Source: Hazenella coriacea
GTDB lineage: Bacteria > Bacillota > Bacilli > Thermoactinomycetales > Thermoactinomycetaceae
Reading direction: 5' to 3'
DNA: 64,000 nt
Assembly: GCF_004341825.1 (NCBI RefSeq)
Contig: NZ_SMAG01000008.1
Span: 1 to 64,000 of the forward strand
Part shown: positions 25,423-33,741 of the stretch, in pieces
Position numbering within the stretch: the stretch's first letter is position 1
Layout: each line of letters starts with the position of its first letter
Made by a program: the position numbers and the translations under genes
Notes under the pieces: model-generated
Told to the model about the DNA's origin: nothing
The model's database searches: none
The model's input: only the letters and a program-made list of their open reading frames with translations

Positions 25423-26276
25423 CAGAGTCAACTTTGCAGAGATTGACTGATCGGATCTTTTACTTGACCCCTGATGCGGAGACAGATCGCCCCATTCTCG
25501 CAGCCATTTGTGGGGAGCATCAAACGCTCTTGATCGATGCGGGGAATTCGCCAGTCCATGCAGACTTATTTCAGAATGAATGTTCTAAACATGAAATCAC
25601 CAATATCCATATGGGTGTTTTGACGCACTGGCACTGGGATCATTCTTTTGGTGCAAGTCGATTGAATGTGTTAATGATTGCACATGAAATTACAAAGAAG
25701 AAACTAGAAGAGTTAGTTTCCTTTACTTGGGCGGATGAAGATTTGGATCAAAGGGTGAAAGAGGGTGTTGAAAGCTCATTTTGTGCTGAAATGATCAAAA
25801 AGGAGTATGGACCTAATCGTGAAATATCGATTGTTACTCCAGAAATTACTTTTCCATCTAAGCTCGAGATTGATCTAGGAAATATTCATTGCTTGGTTGA
25901 ACATGTGGGTGGAGATCATTCTAGCGATTCATCAGTAATCTTTGTTAAGGAAGAAAAGGTTCTTTTTTTAGGTGATTGCTTATATCCAGACTTGTACGCG
26001 GAACAACCGCGATATACAGTCGACCAGGTGTTATCACTTTTGGATAAACTTGAATCCTATGACGCAAATATATATGTTTTATCGCATGAACTCCCGTTAT
26101 CCAAAAGTCAATTTCAAGGGTATGTGCAGTTATTACGATTGCTTTGTCAACTGACCACCGAAAAAAATGGTGTAGAAAAAGACATGGTTACTGCTCTTTC
26201 AGTACACTTGGGAAGAGAGTTAGGACGGATCGAGTTGGAAGCGATTCGTTGTTTTGTTCACGGGGTGAATGGATGA
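25419..26276 (+). CDS. Metallo-beta-lactamase fold hydrolase
   Basis: 285-residue MBL-superfamily protein with the dinuclear zinc ligands: THWHWDH (HxHxDH), H in GGDHSSDSS, D in FLGDCLYPD and H in LSHELPL. The C-terminal 60 residues are helical. This pattern fits general MBL hydrolases (thioesters, lactones), not class B1 antibiotic enzymes. Coupled by a 4-base overlap to the MarR regulator, which suggests detoxification of an inducer. Confidence 0.9.
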   Translation: MTESTLQRLTDRIFYLTPDAETDRPILAAICGEHQTLLIDAGNSPVHADLFQNECSKHEITNIHMGVLTHWHWDHSFGASRLNVLMIAHEITKKKLEELVSFTWADEDLDQRVKEGVESSFCAEMIKKEYGPNREISIVTPEITFPSKLEIDLGNIHCLVEHVGGDHSSDSSVIFVKEEKVLFLGDCLYPDLYAEQPRYTVDQVLSLLDKLESYDANIYVLSHELPLSKSQFQGYVQLLRLLCQLTTEKNGVEKDMVTALSVHLGRELGRIELEAIRCFVHGVNG

Positions 26277-26353
26277 TCATGTACACAAGAGGGAGATCTT
26301 CGCTATAATGAAATTATTCCAGATTACACCAGTGTGAAAGGTGAGAGATTGAA

Positions 26354-26803
26354 ATGTTACAATACGATCAGATATCAATCAAAGAGCTAGTAACAGAAAA
26401 TGATTGGAAAGAAGCTTTTCCAGTCATGAAACAATTACGTACTCATTTGAATGAAGAGACATATATTTCCTTGGTGCATCAAGCTAAAGAAGAAAACGAG
26501 TATAAACTTTGGGGATTGTATGAAGAAAACAACATCAAAGCAGTGATTGGATTTATGCCCATGGTTACATTGTATAATGGGCGGTTCATATGGATCTGTG
26601 ACCTTGTTACAGATTCGAATGAAAGATCTAAAGGATATGGGGAACAGTTACTTACATTTACTCATGAGTGGGCCTTAGCTAATGATTATCATCTTGTCTC
26701 ATTATCTAGCGGATTACAACGAAAAAATGCACATCGTTTTTACAAAGAAAAAATGAATTATGAAGAAGTGAGTTATGTATTTCTTAAAAAGTTAGACGAA
26801 TGA
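26354..26803 (+). CDS. GNAT N-acetyltransferase
   Basis: 149-residue acetyltransferase with the core fold: VIGFMPMV strand, FIWICDLVTDSNERSKGYGEQLL (motif A, acetyl-CoA binding R/Q-x-x-G-x-G/A as RSKGYG) and SLSSGLQRKNAHRFYKEKMNY (motif B). The substrate is unknown. AAAGGTGAGAG precedes the ATG. Ends at a terminator hairpin. A second, decayed GNAT lies just downstream. Confidence 0.88.
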   Translation: MLQYDQISIKELVTENDWKEAFPVMKQLRTHLNEETYISLVHQAKEENEYKLWGLYEENNIKAVIGFMPMVTLYNGRFIWICDLVTDSNERSKGYGEQLLTFTHEWALANDYHLVSLSSGLQRKNAHRFYKEKMNYEEVSYVFLKKLDE

Positions 26804-26820
26804 TGATACTTATATTTTTA

Positions 26821-26868
26821 AGTAAAAAACACATGAGGGTCTGCATAGGACTATGTGTTTTTTTACTT
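26821..26868 (+). terminator. Terminator of the GNAT gene
   Basis: Stem AGTAAAAAACACAT/ATGTGTTTTTTTACT (26821-26834 with 26852-26867). A/T-rich and symmetrical, so it may work in both directions. Confidence 0.75.
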
Positions 26869-26951
26869 TTAAGGATAGGAGGAGGTTGACAGACTCTAAG
26901 TGAGGAGCAAACTCTTTTTGGTTGGATCATCCCTGTTTATACTTTGCCATA

Positions 26952-27119
26952 GCATCGGAATATAATGGATTAGCTCCCCAATTGATGGATGAAGTTTGTT
27001 CATGGCTCAAAGACCATGGGTCACACCGAACTCGGTGATGGTTAAGTTCTAGGACTAGAAAAGTTTATGAAAGTCTTAGTTTTAAATCAATGTTAGATAT
27101 GGAGAAATCATTAATTTAA
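26952..27119 (+). pseudogene. GNAT acetyltransferase remnant
   Basis: An in-frame run of 55 codons, NGLAPQLMDEVCSWLKDHGS... then one TGA, then KVYESLSFKSMLDMEKSLI and TAA. It matches the C-terminal half of GNAT enzymes (helix after motif A, and the FYxxxGF motif, here VYESLSF). The N-terminal half and start are missing. Confidence 0.65.
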
Positions 27120-27147
27120 AATAACCATAAGTATGGGAGGGATGAAG

Positions 27148-27852
27148 ATGCAAGCGAATATCTTAATCATTGATGATGATCAGGAGCTATGTCGATTACT
27201 TAAAAAATATATGGAAACAGAAGGGTATAAGGCGGATGTAGCCTATAACGGAAGAGAAGGATTAAAGTTGACTGAAAAACAGGATTATCATTTGATCATA
27301 CTAGATATTATGATGCCAGAGATGGATGGGATCTCTACATTAATTCACATTCGAAAAACGAAAAATACACCTGTGTTAATGCTTACCGCTAAGGGTGATG
27401 AGATGGATAAAGTTTTGGGGCTGAAATCGGGTGCAGACGATTATATCACGAAGCCATTTAGCTTGTCTGAGTTAACGGCACGAGTCCAATCGTTAATTCG
27501 ACGATATGTGGTATTGGGGGCTGCTACTCCAAAGCCACGTTGCATGACCTTTGGTGATCTTGTCATTGATCCTACACATATGCGTGCTACATATAAAGGA
27601 GAAAATCTTGGGTTAACGGGAAAAGAATATGATTTGCTTTACTTTTTGTCTTCTCATCCGGGACAGGTTTTTACTAAGAAACAAATCTACCGAAATGTAT
27701 GGCATGACGAATATGCTTACGATGATAACAATATCATGGTACATATCCGAAGATTGCGCAAAAAAATTGAGCCAGACCCAAGGAACCCCATGTATATTTT
27801 AACTGTTTGGGGGATGGGCTATAAATTTAATGGAGATGCAGGCAATGAGTAG
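27148..27852 (+). CDS. OmpR-family response regulator
   Basis: 234 residues: a receiver domain with acidic pocket D9-D11, phosphoacceptor D53 (IILDIMMPEMDG), T/K switch residues (LTAKGDE, TKPF), then a winged-helix DNA-binding domain (LTGKEYDLLYFLSSHPGQVF, VHIRRLRKKIEPDP). The ATG at 27148 has GGGAGG 7 bases before it. Overlaps the kinase gene. The downstream ABC exporter suggests an antibiotic-sensing system. Confidence 0.95.
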   Translation: MQANILIIDDDQELCRLLKKYMETEGYKADVAYNGREGLKLTEKQDYHLIILDIMMPEMDGISTLIHIRKTKNTPVLMLTAKGDEMDKVLGLKSGADDYITKPFSLSELTARVQSLIRRYVVLGAATPKPRCMTFGDLVIDPTHMRATYKGENLGLTGKEYDLLYFLSSHPGQVFTKKQIYRNVWHDEYAYDDNNIMVHIRRLRKKIEPDPRNPMYILTVWGMGYKFNGDAGNE

Positions 27853-28768
27853 TGAGAGTATCTGGTTTGTTATCTGTCTAGTTCTAGTGATTGCTTTTTT
27901 CCTAGATCGAGAACGGCGGAGTCGGGTTCGTATTCACGAGACTCTGCATATTTTAGAAGAGATCATTGCCGGGAATGAAAATCGTAGAATTCATGTGGGA
28001 GATAAAGAGCTGATGGCCCCTTTGGTTTTTAAAATCAATCAATTGGTGGATTCTTATCAGAATGATAAAATCAACGCTTTGCGAATTGAAACAGCACGAA
28101 AGCAGTTGTTGACTAATCTTTCGCATGATGTGCGAACGCCATTGACCTCCGTGTTAGGATATTTAGATGCAATTTGTGATGGGACAGCTGGTGAAGAAGC
28201 AGATGAATATTTACAAATTGCTAAAAACAAGGCTTATACACTGAAAGAGTATATAGACGAACTTTTTATGATGGCTCAACTCGATGCGGACGAGATGGAG
28301 CTTGTTTTTGAACCGATTGATTTGCTCGAGCTATTGCGTAGTGAGTTAATCGGTTGGCTTCCAAGGTTACAGAAAGAAAATGTGAGATTAGAAGTTGAAA
28401 TTCCCGATGACGAATATTTTGTCATGGGAGATCAGCTGGCCTTGATCCGCATTTTGGGTAACTTATTACAAAATGCTTTGCGGTATGGTGGGCGTCATGG
28501 TGATATAGGTGTCTCAGCATGGACTGGGGTGAACGATGTTTATTTTGAGGTGTGGGATCAAGGACCGGGGCTTTCTCGTGAAGAGATATCGAGAGTGTTT
28601 GAGCGACTTTATAAAGGAGATTCTTCAAGGACAACGAAAGGACATGGATTAGGGCTGGCGATTGCCAAAGAGCTAGTACAGAGAATGAATGGAACCATTT
28701 CCATGGAAAGCACTCCTTATAAGAAAACGTGTGTACGTATCTCCCTACCGAAAAGTAAGAAAAAGTAA
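27845..28768 (+). CDS. Sensor histidine kinase
   Basis: 307 residues: one N-terminal membrane helix (about 5-21), almost no extracellular part, a HAMP-like linker, HisKA with H94 (NLSHDVRTPLTSVLGYLD) and HATPase_c with N box (LLQNALRYGG), G1 (DQGPGLS) and G2 (GHGLGLAI). The lack of a sensing domain resembles intramembrane-sensing kinases that work with ABC transporters. The start overlaps the end of the regulator gene. The ABC pair starts 205 bases downstream. Confidence 0.93.
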   Translation: MSSESIWFVICLVLVIAFFLDRERRSRVRIHETLHILEEIIAGNENRRIHVGDKELMAPLVFKINQLVDSYQNDKINALRIETARKQLLTNLSHDVRTPLTSVLGYLDAICDGTAGEEADEYLQIAKNKAYTLKEYIDELFMMAQLDADEMELVFEPIDLLELLRSELIGWLPRLQKENVRLEVEIPDDEYFVMGDQLALIRILGNLLQNALRYGGRHGDIGVSAWTGVNDVYFEVWDQGPGLSREEISRVFERLYKGDSSRTTKGHGLGLAIAKELVQRMNGTISMESTPYKKTCVRISLPKSKKK

Positions 28769-28972
28769 GAAGTCTGTAAGCTCCATGTCAGAACTACCTA
28801 ATAGAATACAGATATAGACAGTCATGTCATTTACCCAGAGTGAGGAGACAATCTTTCATCTCTTAAGGCATGAACTTGAGATGAACACCAAGCTTCGGCG
28901 TGATCGAAGATGGGTAATCAATACGCCATTGATACTACTTAAGTATAGAATGCAAGACTAGGAGCGATTTGA

Positions 28973-29896
28973 ATGCATGATTGGGTTTTAGAAACAAAGG
29001 TGTTAACGCGAAAATTTGATAGCCAAATAGCTGTCAATGCTGTTAATATTCATGTTCCTAAAGGGCGGATCTATGGGCTTTTGGGGAGAAATGGTGCAGG
29101 AAAGACAACTACTTTACGTATGATTATGGGTTTAGTAAAACCTACGTCAGGTGAAATTAAAATTTTCGGAAAGAACGTACAGAGACATGCAAAACAAGTT
29201 TACTCTCGTGTAGGTTCACTAATTGAAACACCAGGGTTTTATCAAAATCTAACAGGAATTGAAAATCTCACCATCTTAGCACGTCTACGAGGAGTTCATC
29301 GTTCCGATGCCGTACAGTATGCACTTTCAAGAGTAGGTCTTGACAAAGAACCGAGGAAACTAGTATCTCAATATTCTTTAGGGATGAAGCAACGTTTGGG
29401 TATTGCAGCTGCCATTATGCATGAGCCTGAGCTCCTGATTTTGGACGAGCCGATCAATGGTCTTGATCCGATTGGTATACAAGAAATGCGAAATTTTCTC
29501 GTCGACTTATGTGAAGAAAAGAATGTAACCATTGTGATCTCTAGTCATATTCTTAACGAAATTGAACAAGTGGCTGATCATATTGGGGTGATTCATAAAG
29601 GGATGCTACTAGAAGAGGTGGCTGTCCATGAGCTTAGAAAAAGAAATCGCAAATACCTTGAGTTTCAAGTATCTAACGAGAATAAAGCAGCGCTGCTTTT
29701 AGAACAACACTTTCATATTAGTGATTATGAAGTTCATGAAAAAGGAAATATTCGTGTGTATTCCCACTTAGGGGAGCAGGGAAAGCTGAACAAGGTATTT
29801 GTAGAAAATGAGATTGAAGTAACCAAAATTGCCATGAGTGAAGATAATTTAGAAGATTACTTTGTTAAGTTGATTGGAGGTGGGACCATTGGTTAA
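28973..29896 (+). CDS. ABC transporter ATP-binding protein (BcrA/lantibiotic-immunity type)
   Basis: 307 residues: Walker A GRNGAGKTT (38-46), signature YSLGMKQRLGI, Walker B LLILDEP, H-loop SSHIL, and a C-terminal extension of about 90 residues found in BcrA-like exporters. These pump bacitracin, lantibiotics or similar peptides with the paired permease. AGGAGC precedes the ATG. It overlaps the permease gene and lies downstream of a two-component system that probably controls it. Confidence 0.92.
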   Translation: MHDWVLETKVLTRKFDSQIAVNAVNIHVPKGRIYGLLGRNGAGKTTTLRMIMGLVKPTSGEIKIFGKNVQRHAKQVYSRVGSLIETPGFYQNLTGIENLTILARLRGVHRSDAVQYALSRVGLDKEPRKLVSQYSLGMKQRLGIAAAIMHEPELLILDEPINGLDPIGIQEMRNFLVDLCEEKNVTIVISSHILNEIEQVADHIGVIHKGMLLEEVAVHELRKRNRKYLEFQVSNENKAALLLEQHFHISDYEVHEKGNIRVYSHLGEQGKLNKVFVENEIEVTKIAMSEDNLEDYFVKLIGGGTIG

Positions 29897-30623
29897 TTTG
29901 TTATATACAGAACTCTTAAAGCTGAAAAGAGCCAAATTGTTTCAAGTGAGTGTGATCGGAGCAGCCTCAGCCCCCATCATGATGTTTATCAGTCTTTTAA
30001 ACATACAAAGTAAAAAACCTGATGAACCTATTTTGTTTTCGGTGTTTTTTTACAATACCAATATGTATGTTCTGATGCTCATGGGAACGCTTCTCTATGG
30101 AGTAATTACAGCTTATCTTTTTAATCGAGAGTATTCGGAAAACACATTAAAAAATTTGTTAACGATCCCTGTGTCAAAAAAAAGTATTATTGCAAGCAAA
30201 TTAGCATTGCTATTGATCTGGATTATTGGATTAACTTTGGTGATGTGGGGGCTTACTCTCATTTTGGGGCTCATCGGACAGTTTGAAGGTTTGAGTGGAA
30301 CTATATTATTACAATCACTCAAACAATATCTTATTGGAGGTAGCCTTTTTTTCTTCTTATCGATGCCAACTATGCTAGTCACCTTTCTATTTAAAAACTT
30401 TGTTCCCACCATCATCTTTACGGCTGTGATTACGATGGCAAATATATTGGTTGCAGACTCAGAATATATCGCTATCTTTCCTTGGACAGCTGCACATGTG
30501 ATTGCAAACAGTGCGTTTGTACCAGAGTATCCCCCAGAATATTCGTATATAGCGATTCTGATTGCATCTCTCATTGGATTGATCGCAACGCTTCTCTACT
30601 TTAAAAAGGTAGATATTCAATGA
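29889..30623 (+). CDS. ABC transporter permease (BcrB-like, ABC-2 type)
   Basis: 244-residue integral membrane protein with about six helices (starts near residues 15, 48, 97, 138, 166 and 217) and the ABC-2 permease pattern: FNREYSENTLKNLLTIPVSKKSI in the cytoplasmic loop. TTG start with GGAGGTGG 5 bases before it, overlapping the ATPase gene by 8 bases. Forms the exporter with the ATPase. Confidence 0.9.
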   Translation: MVNLLYTELLKLKRAKLFQVSVIGAASAPIMMFISLLNIQSKKPDEPILFSVFFYNTNMYVLMLMGTLLYGVITAYLFNREYSENTLKNLLTIPVSKKSIIASKLALLLIWIIGLTLVMWGLTLILGLIGQFEGLSGTILLQSLKQYLIGGSLFFFLSMPTMLVTFLFKNFVPTIIFTAVITMANILVADSEYIAIFPWTAAHVIANSAFVPEYPPEYSYIAILIASLIGLIATLLYFKKVDIQ

Positions 30624-30677
30624 TGTAGTCGGGATTGGGGCTGTCAAAATCAAAAGTAGGCTTATCCAATCAAGAAC

Positions 30678-30727
30678 GGACAAATCCCTTAGGAATTTAA
30701 TTTAAGGAATTTGTCCTTATTTTTTAT
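30678..30727 (+). terminator. Terminator of the ABC exporter operon
   Basis: Stem GGACAAATCCCTT/AAGGAATTTGTCC (30678-30690 with 30704-30716, one mismatch), then TTATTTTTT. Confidence 0.9.
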
Positions 30728-30736
30728 CCTTAAAAA

Positions 30737-30815
30737 TGAAAATCATTTTCAATTAAGGGTTGACGAAAAGCAGAGCTTAAGTATAGTATATTAACGAGAA
30801 TGATAATCGTTATCA
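30737..30815 (+). promoter_or_regulatory. Iron-uptake promoter with two Fur boxes
   Basis: Fur box 1 is a perfect 7-1-7, TGAAAAT-C-ATTTTCA (30737-30751). Then come TTGACG (30760-30765) and a -10 around 30782-30789 (TATAGTAT). Fur box 2, TGATAAT-C-GTTATCA (30801-30815), lies over the start of transcription. This brackets the promoter and predicts repression by Fur with iron. Confidence 0.9.
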
Positions 30816-30837
30816 TTAATGAGGTTATAGGTGGGTT

Positions 30838-31791
30838 ATGAAAAGAAGATATTTATTCATCGCACTAATCATCTTGTCACTATGCTCCGTGTTTATTGGA
30901 GTTAGAGAAGTTTCTCCCTTAGACCTTTTTAGGTTAAGCCAAGACCAAGCCCAGATCTTAGTAGTGAGTAGAGTTCCGCGATTAATCAGTATCATTATTG
31001 CAGGCATGAGCATGAGCATATGTGGTTTAATCATGCAGCAGCTCAGTAGAAATAAGTTCGTCTCGCCAACAACTGCTGGAACTATGGATGCGGCAAGACT
31101 GGGAATTTTAGTGTCGTTACTGCTCTTTACGACGGCTAGTCCTCTGCAAAAAATGATCGTCGCTTTTATATTTGCGTTACTAGGAACTCTCTTATTTATG
31201 AAGATTCTTGAGCGAATCAAATTTAAAGACGCTATTTTTATACCGCTAGTTGGACTGATGTTGGGAAATATGATTAGCTCACTATCGACTTTTATTGCCT
31301 ATAAATATGACTTAATTCAAAATATGTCCTCATGGTTACAGGGAGACTTTTCGATGATCATGAAAGGACGATATGAATTGATGGTGATCAGTGTCCCATT
31401 GCTAGTGATTGCTTACATATTTGCCAATCAGTTTACCGTTGCAGGCATGGGGGAGGAGTTTGCCAAGAATTTAGGACTCAACTATAAGTATGTGGTAAAT
31501 CTAGGACTGATCATTGTAGCTTTAATCACATCTTCGGTAGTACTCACAGTGGGAATGATCCCTTTTTTAGGCTTGATCATACCCAATATAGTCTCGATCT
31601 ATCAGGGGGATCATCTCAAAAAAAATCTTTCTCACACAGCTTTATTAGGAGCAGTATTTGTATTGTTTTGCGACATTCTCGGTCGAATCATCATCTATCC
31701 CTATGAGATTTCGATTAGTCTAACTGTTGGAGTGATCGGAAGTGGGATTTTCATCTATCTGTTGATGAGGAGAAAAAAGTATGGGTATTAA
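30838..31791 (+). CDS. Iron-siderophore ABC permease (YclN/FpbN type)
   Basis: 317-residue FecCD-type permease with about nine to ten membrane helices and the conserved RVPRLISIIIAGMSMSICGLIMQQLSRN start of the family, plus LGLNYKYVVNLG and GMIPFLGLIIPNIV, which includes the coupling-helix region. First gene of a permease-permease-ATPase-lipoprotein operon with the gene order of B. subtilis yclNOPQ (petrobactin uptake). Controlled by two Fur boxes. The substrate is inferred from order and similarity. Confidence 0.92.
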   Translation: MKRRYLFIALIILSLCSVFIGVREVSPLDLFRLSQDQAQILVVSRVPRLISIIIAGMSMSICGLIMQQLSRNKFVSPTTAGTMDAARLGILVSLLLFTTASPLQKMIVAFIFALLGTLLFMKILERIKFKDAIFIPLVGLMLGNMISSLSTFIAYKYDLIQNMSSWLQGDFSMIMKGRYELMVISVPLLVIAYIFANQFTVAGMGEEFAKNLGLNYKYVVNLGLIIVALITSSVVLTVGMIPFLGLIIPNIVSIYQGDHLKKNLSHTALLGAVFVLFCDILGRIIIYPYEISISLTVGVIGSGIFIYLLMRRKKYGY

Positions 31792-32731
31792 AGCGAAAAC
31801 GGGGCTTCTTACAATCATTGTTCTGGGATTGATATCCATATTTTTATTGATCGACATAGGGAATAGTTGGGAATACATCTTGCCAAGAAGAAGTGTCAAG
31901 CTACTTGCGATCATTTTAACGGGAGCTTCAATCGCTTTTTCAACGGTTGTGTTTCAGACGATCACAAATAATAGAATTCTTACTCCGAGTATATTGGGCT
32001 TAGATTCACTCTATCTGTTGATTCAAACCGTTGTCATATTTATATTTGGAGCTACCACCATAACTAGAATGAATAATCATGTAGACTTTTTAATGTCTGT
32101 AAGCTTAATGATTTTGTTTGCTGGATTACTCTATCGAGCTATCTTTAAGAGCGAACAGCAAAATATCTATTTCATGTTATTGATTGGGCTAATTTTTGGG
32201 ACTTTATTTCAAAGCTTATCTTCTTTCATGCAAATACTGATTGATCCCAATGAGTTTCAAGTCGTTCAAGACAAAATGTTTGCCAGTTTCAACAATATCA
32301 ATACAGAGATCTTATGGGTCGCCAGTCTCTTGATCATCGTTGTTACCGCTTACTTTTTAAGATTTATGAAATATCTCGATGTACTAGCGCTGGGCAGAGA
32401 ACAGGCGATCAATCTAGGTGTCGATTACGATTATGTTGTGAAAAGGTTACTTGTTGTTGTCGTGATCCTTGTGTCCATCTCAACGGCCTTGGTAGGACCA
32501 ATCACATTTTTAGGATTACTAGTCGTGAATGTGACCTATGAGTTTTACAAGACTTATCAACATCAATATTTAATCTTAGGTTCGATCTTAATCAGCATCA
32601 TTGCCCTTGTGGGAGGACAGCTGATCGTGGAAAGAGTTTTTAGCTTTTCTACACCACTGAGTGTCATTATTAACTTTGTGGGTGGAGGTTATTTTATCTA
32701 TCTACTATTAAAGGAGACTCGATCATGGTAG
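31781..32731 (+). CDS. Iron-siderophore ABC permease (YclO/FpbO type)
   Basis: 316-residue FecCD permease, the second half of the heterodimeric channel. It shows RRSVKLLAIILTGASIAFSTVVFQTITNNRILTPSILGLD, LGVDYDYVVKRL and GPITFLGLLVVNV. GAGGAG lies 8 bases before the ATG, which overlaps the previous gene by 11 bases. It is more divergent from other FecCD permeases than its partner, as in YclO. Confidence 0.92.
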   Translation: MGIKAKTGLLTIIVLGLISIFLLIDIGNSWEYILPRRSVKLLAIILTGASIAFSTVVFQTITNNRILTPSILGLDSLYLLIQTVVIFIFGATTITRMNNHVDFLMSVSLMILFAGLLYRAIFKSEQQNIYFMLLIGLIFGTLFQSLSSFMQILIDPNEFQVVQDKMFASFNNINTEILWVASLLIIVVTAYFLRFMKYLDVLALGREQAINLGVDYDYVVKRLLVVVVILVSISTALVGPITFLGLLVVNVTYEFYKTYQHQYLILGSILISIIALVGGQLIVERVFSFSTPLSVIINFVGGGYFIYLLLKETRSW

Positions 32732-33483
32732 CAGTACGAAGTGTTTCAAAAAAATACGGACACAAAAACGTGCTAGAGAATGTCTCTATTCAAATAGAAA
32801 AAGGTAAAATCACCTCATTGATTGGTCCTAATGGTGCAGGCAAAAGTACTTTATTATCAATCATGAGTCGTCTGATTCAAAAAGACACAGGTGAAGTTTA
32901 TATTGATGAGCAGAAGATCAGCCAATACAAAAGTAGTGAGCTAGCTAAGAAAATATCGATTCTCAAACAATCCAACCATATCAACCTTCGTCTGACCATT
33001 CGAGAGCTTGTTTCTTTTGGGCGTTTTCCCTACTCACAAGGGAGGCTCTCCAATGAGGATGAAGAGCATGTGAATGAAGCCATTCGTTATATGGAGTTAA
33101 CCGAGCTCCAGCATAAATATCTGGATGAACTTAGTGGAGGACAAAGACAAAGAGCTTATATTGCCATGGTCATTGCTCAGGATACAGAGTACATTTTTCT
33201 CGATGAACCATTAAATAACTTAGATATGAAGCACTCTGTTCAAATTATGAAGATCTTAAGACGGTTGGTGGATGAATTAGGGAAGACGATCGTGATTGTG
33301 ATCCATGATATCAATTTTGCCTCTTGTTATTCAGATCAGATTGTTGCGCTTAAGGATGGGAAAGTAATCAGAGAAGGTTCAACTGGTGAGATCATTACTC
33401 AAGATGTCTTAAAAGATATTTATGATATGGAAATCAGGATTGAAAAGGTAAATGAGAATAGATTTTGTTTTTATTACTCTTAG
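32725..33483 (+). CDS. Iron-siderophore ABC ATPase (YclP/FpbP type)
   Basis: 252 residues with Walker A GPNGAGKST, signature LSGGQRQRAYIAM, Walker B YIFLDEP and the H-loop VIHDINFASCYSDQ, which is typical for FepC/FhuC-like siderophore ATPases. Powers import by the two permeases. AAAGGAG is 7 bases upstream; the start overlaps the end of the second permease gene. Confidence 0.94.
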   Translation: MVAVRSVSKKYGHKNVLENVSIQIEKGKITSLIGPNGAGKSTLLSIMSRLIQKDTGEVYIDEQKISQYKSSELAKKISILKQSNHINLRLTIRELVSFGRFPYSQGRLSNEDEEHVNEAIRYMELTELQHKYLDELSGGQRQRAYIAMVIAQDTEYIFLDEPLNNLDMKHSVQIMKILRRLVDELGKTIVIVIHDINFASCYSDQIVALKDGKVIREGSTGEIITQDVLKDIYDMEIRIEKVNENRFCFYYS

Positions 33484-33741
33484 ACTTAGAAAATACTACT
33501 TAGGCAGAATTTTGCCCACTACTAGGTGGGGATCCTGTTATAGATCTTATCTAAGTGGGTCTAAAAGCCATCGGGTCAGTGTTTCTCTGCTAAGTCGAGA
33601 TAAAAAAACAAGTTAATCATTGACCATAAGTAACAAGTCGGAATTTTGGGTAAAATGACTTTGTGCTGCTCTTCAGCGGAACCCTTTTCAGACTCTGAAT
33701 CTAACGAGTGATAAATTTTCTATATTTTGAGGAGGAGAACA

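Noticed and set aside
30113-30574. 153-codon minus-strand ORF opposite the ABC permease
   Set aside because: Antisense to a coding membrane-protein gene; composition reflects the complementary strand of hydrophobic codons.
33484-33741. Riboswitch or terminator between the siderophore ATPase and lipoprotein genes
   Set aside because: Only a five-pair CCCAC/GTGGG hairpin without T-run; no conserved aptamer blocks recognised.
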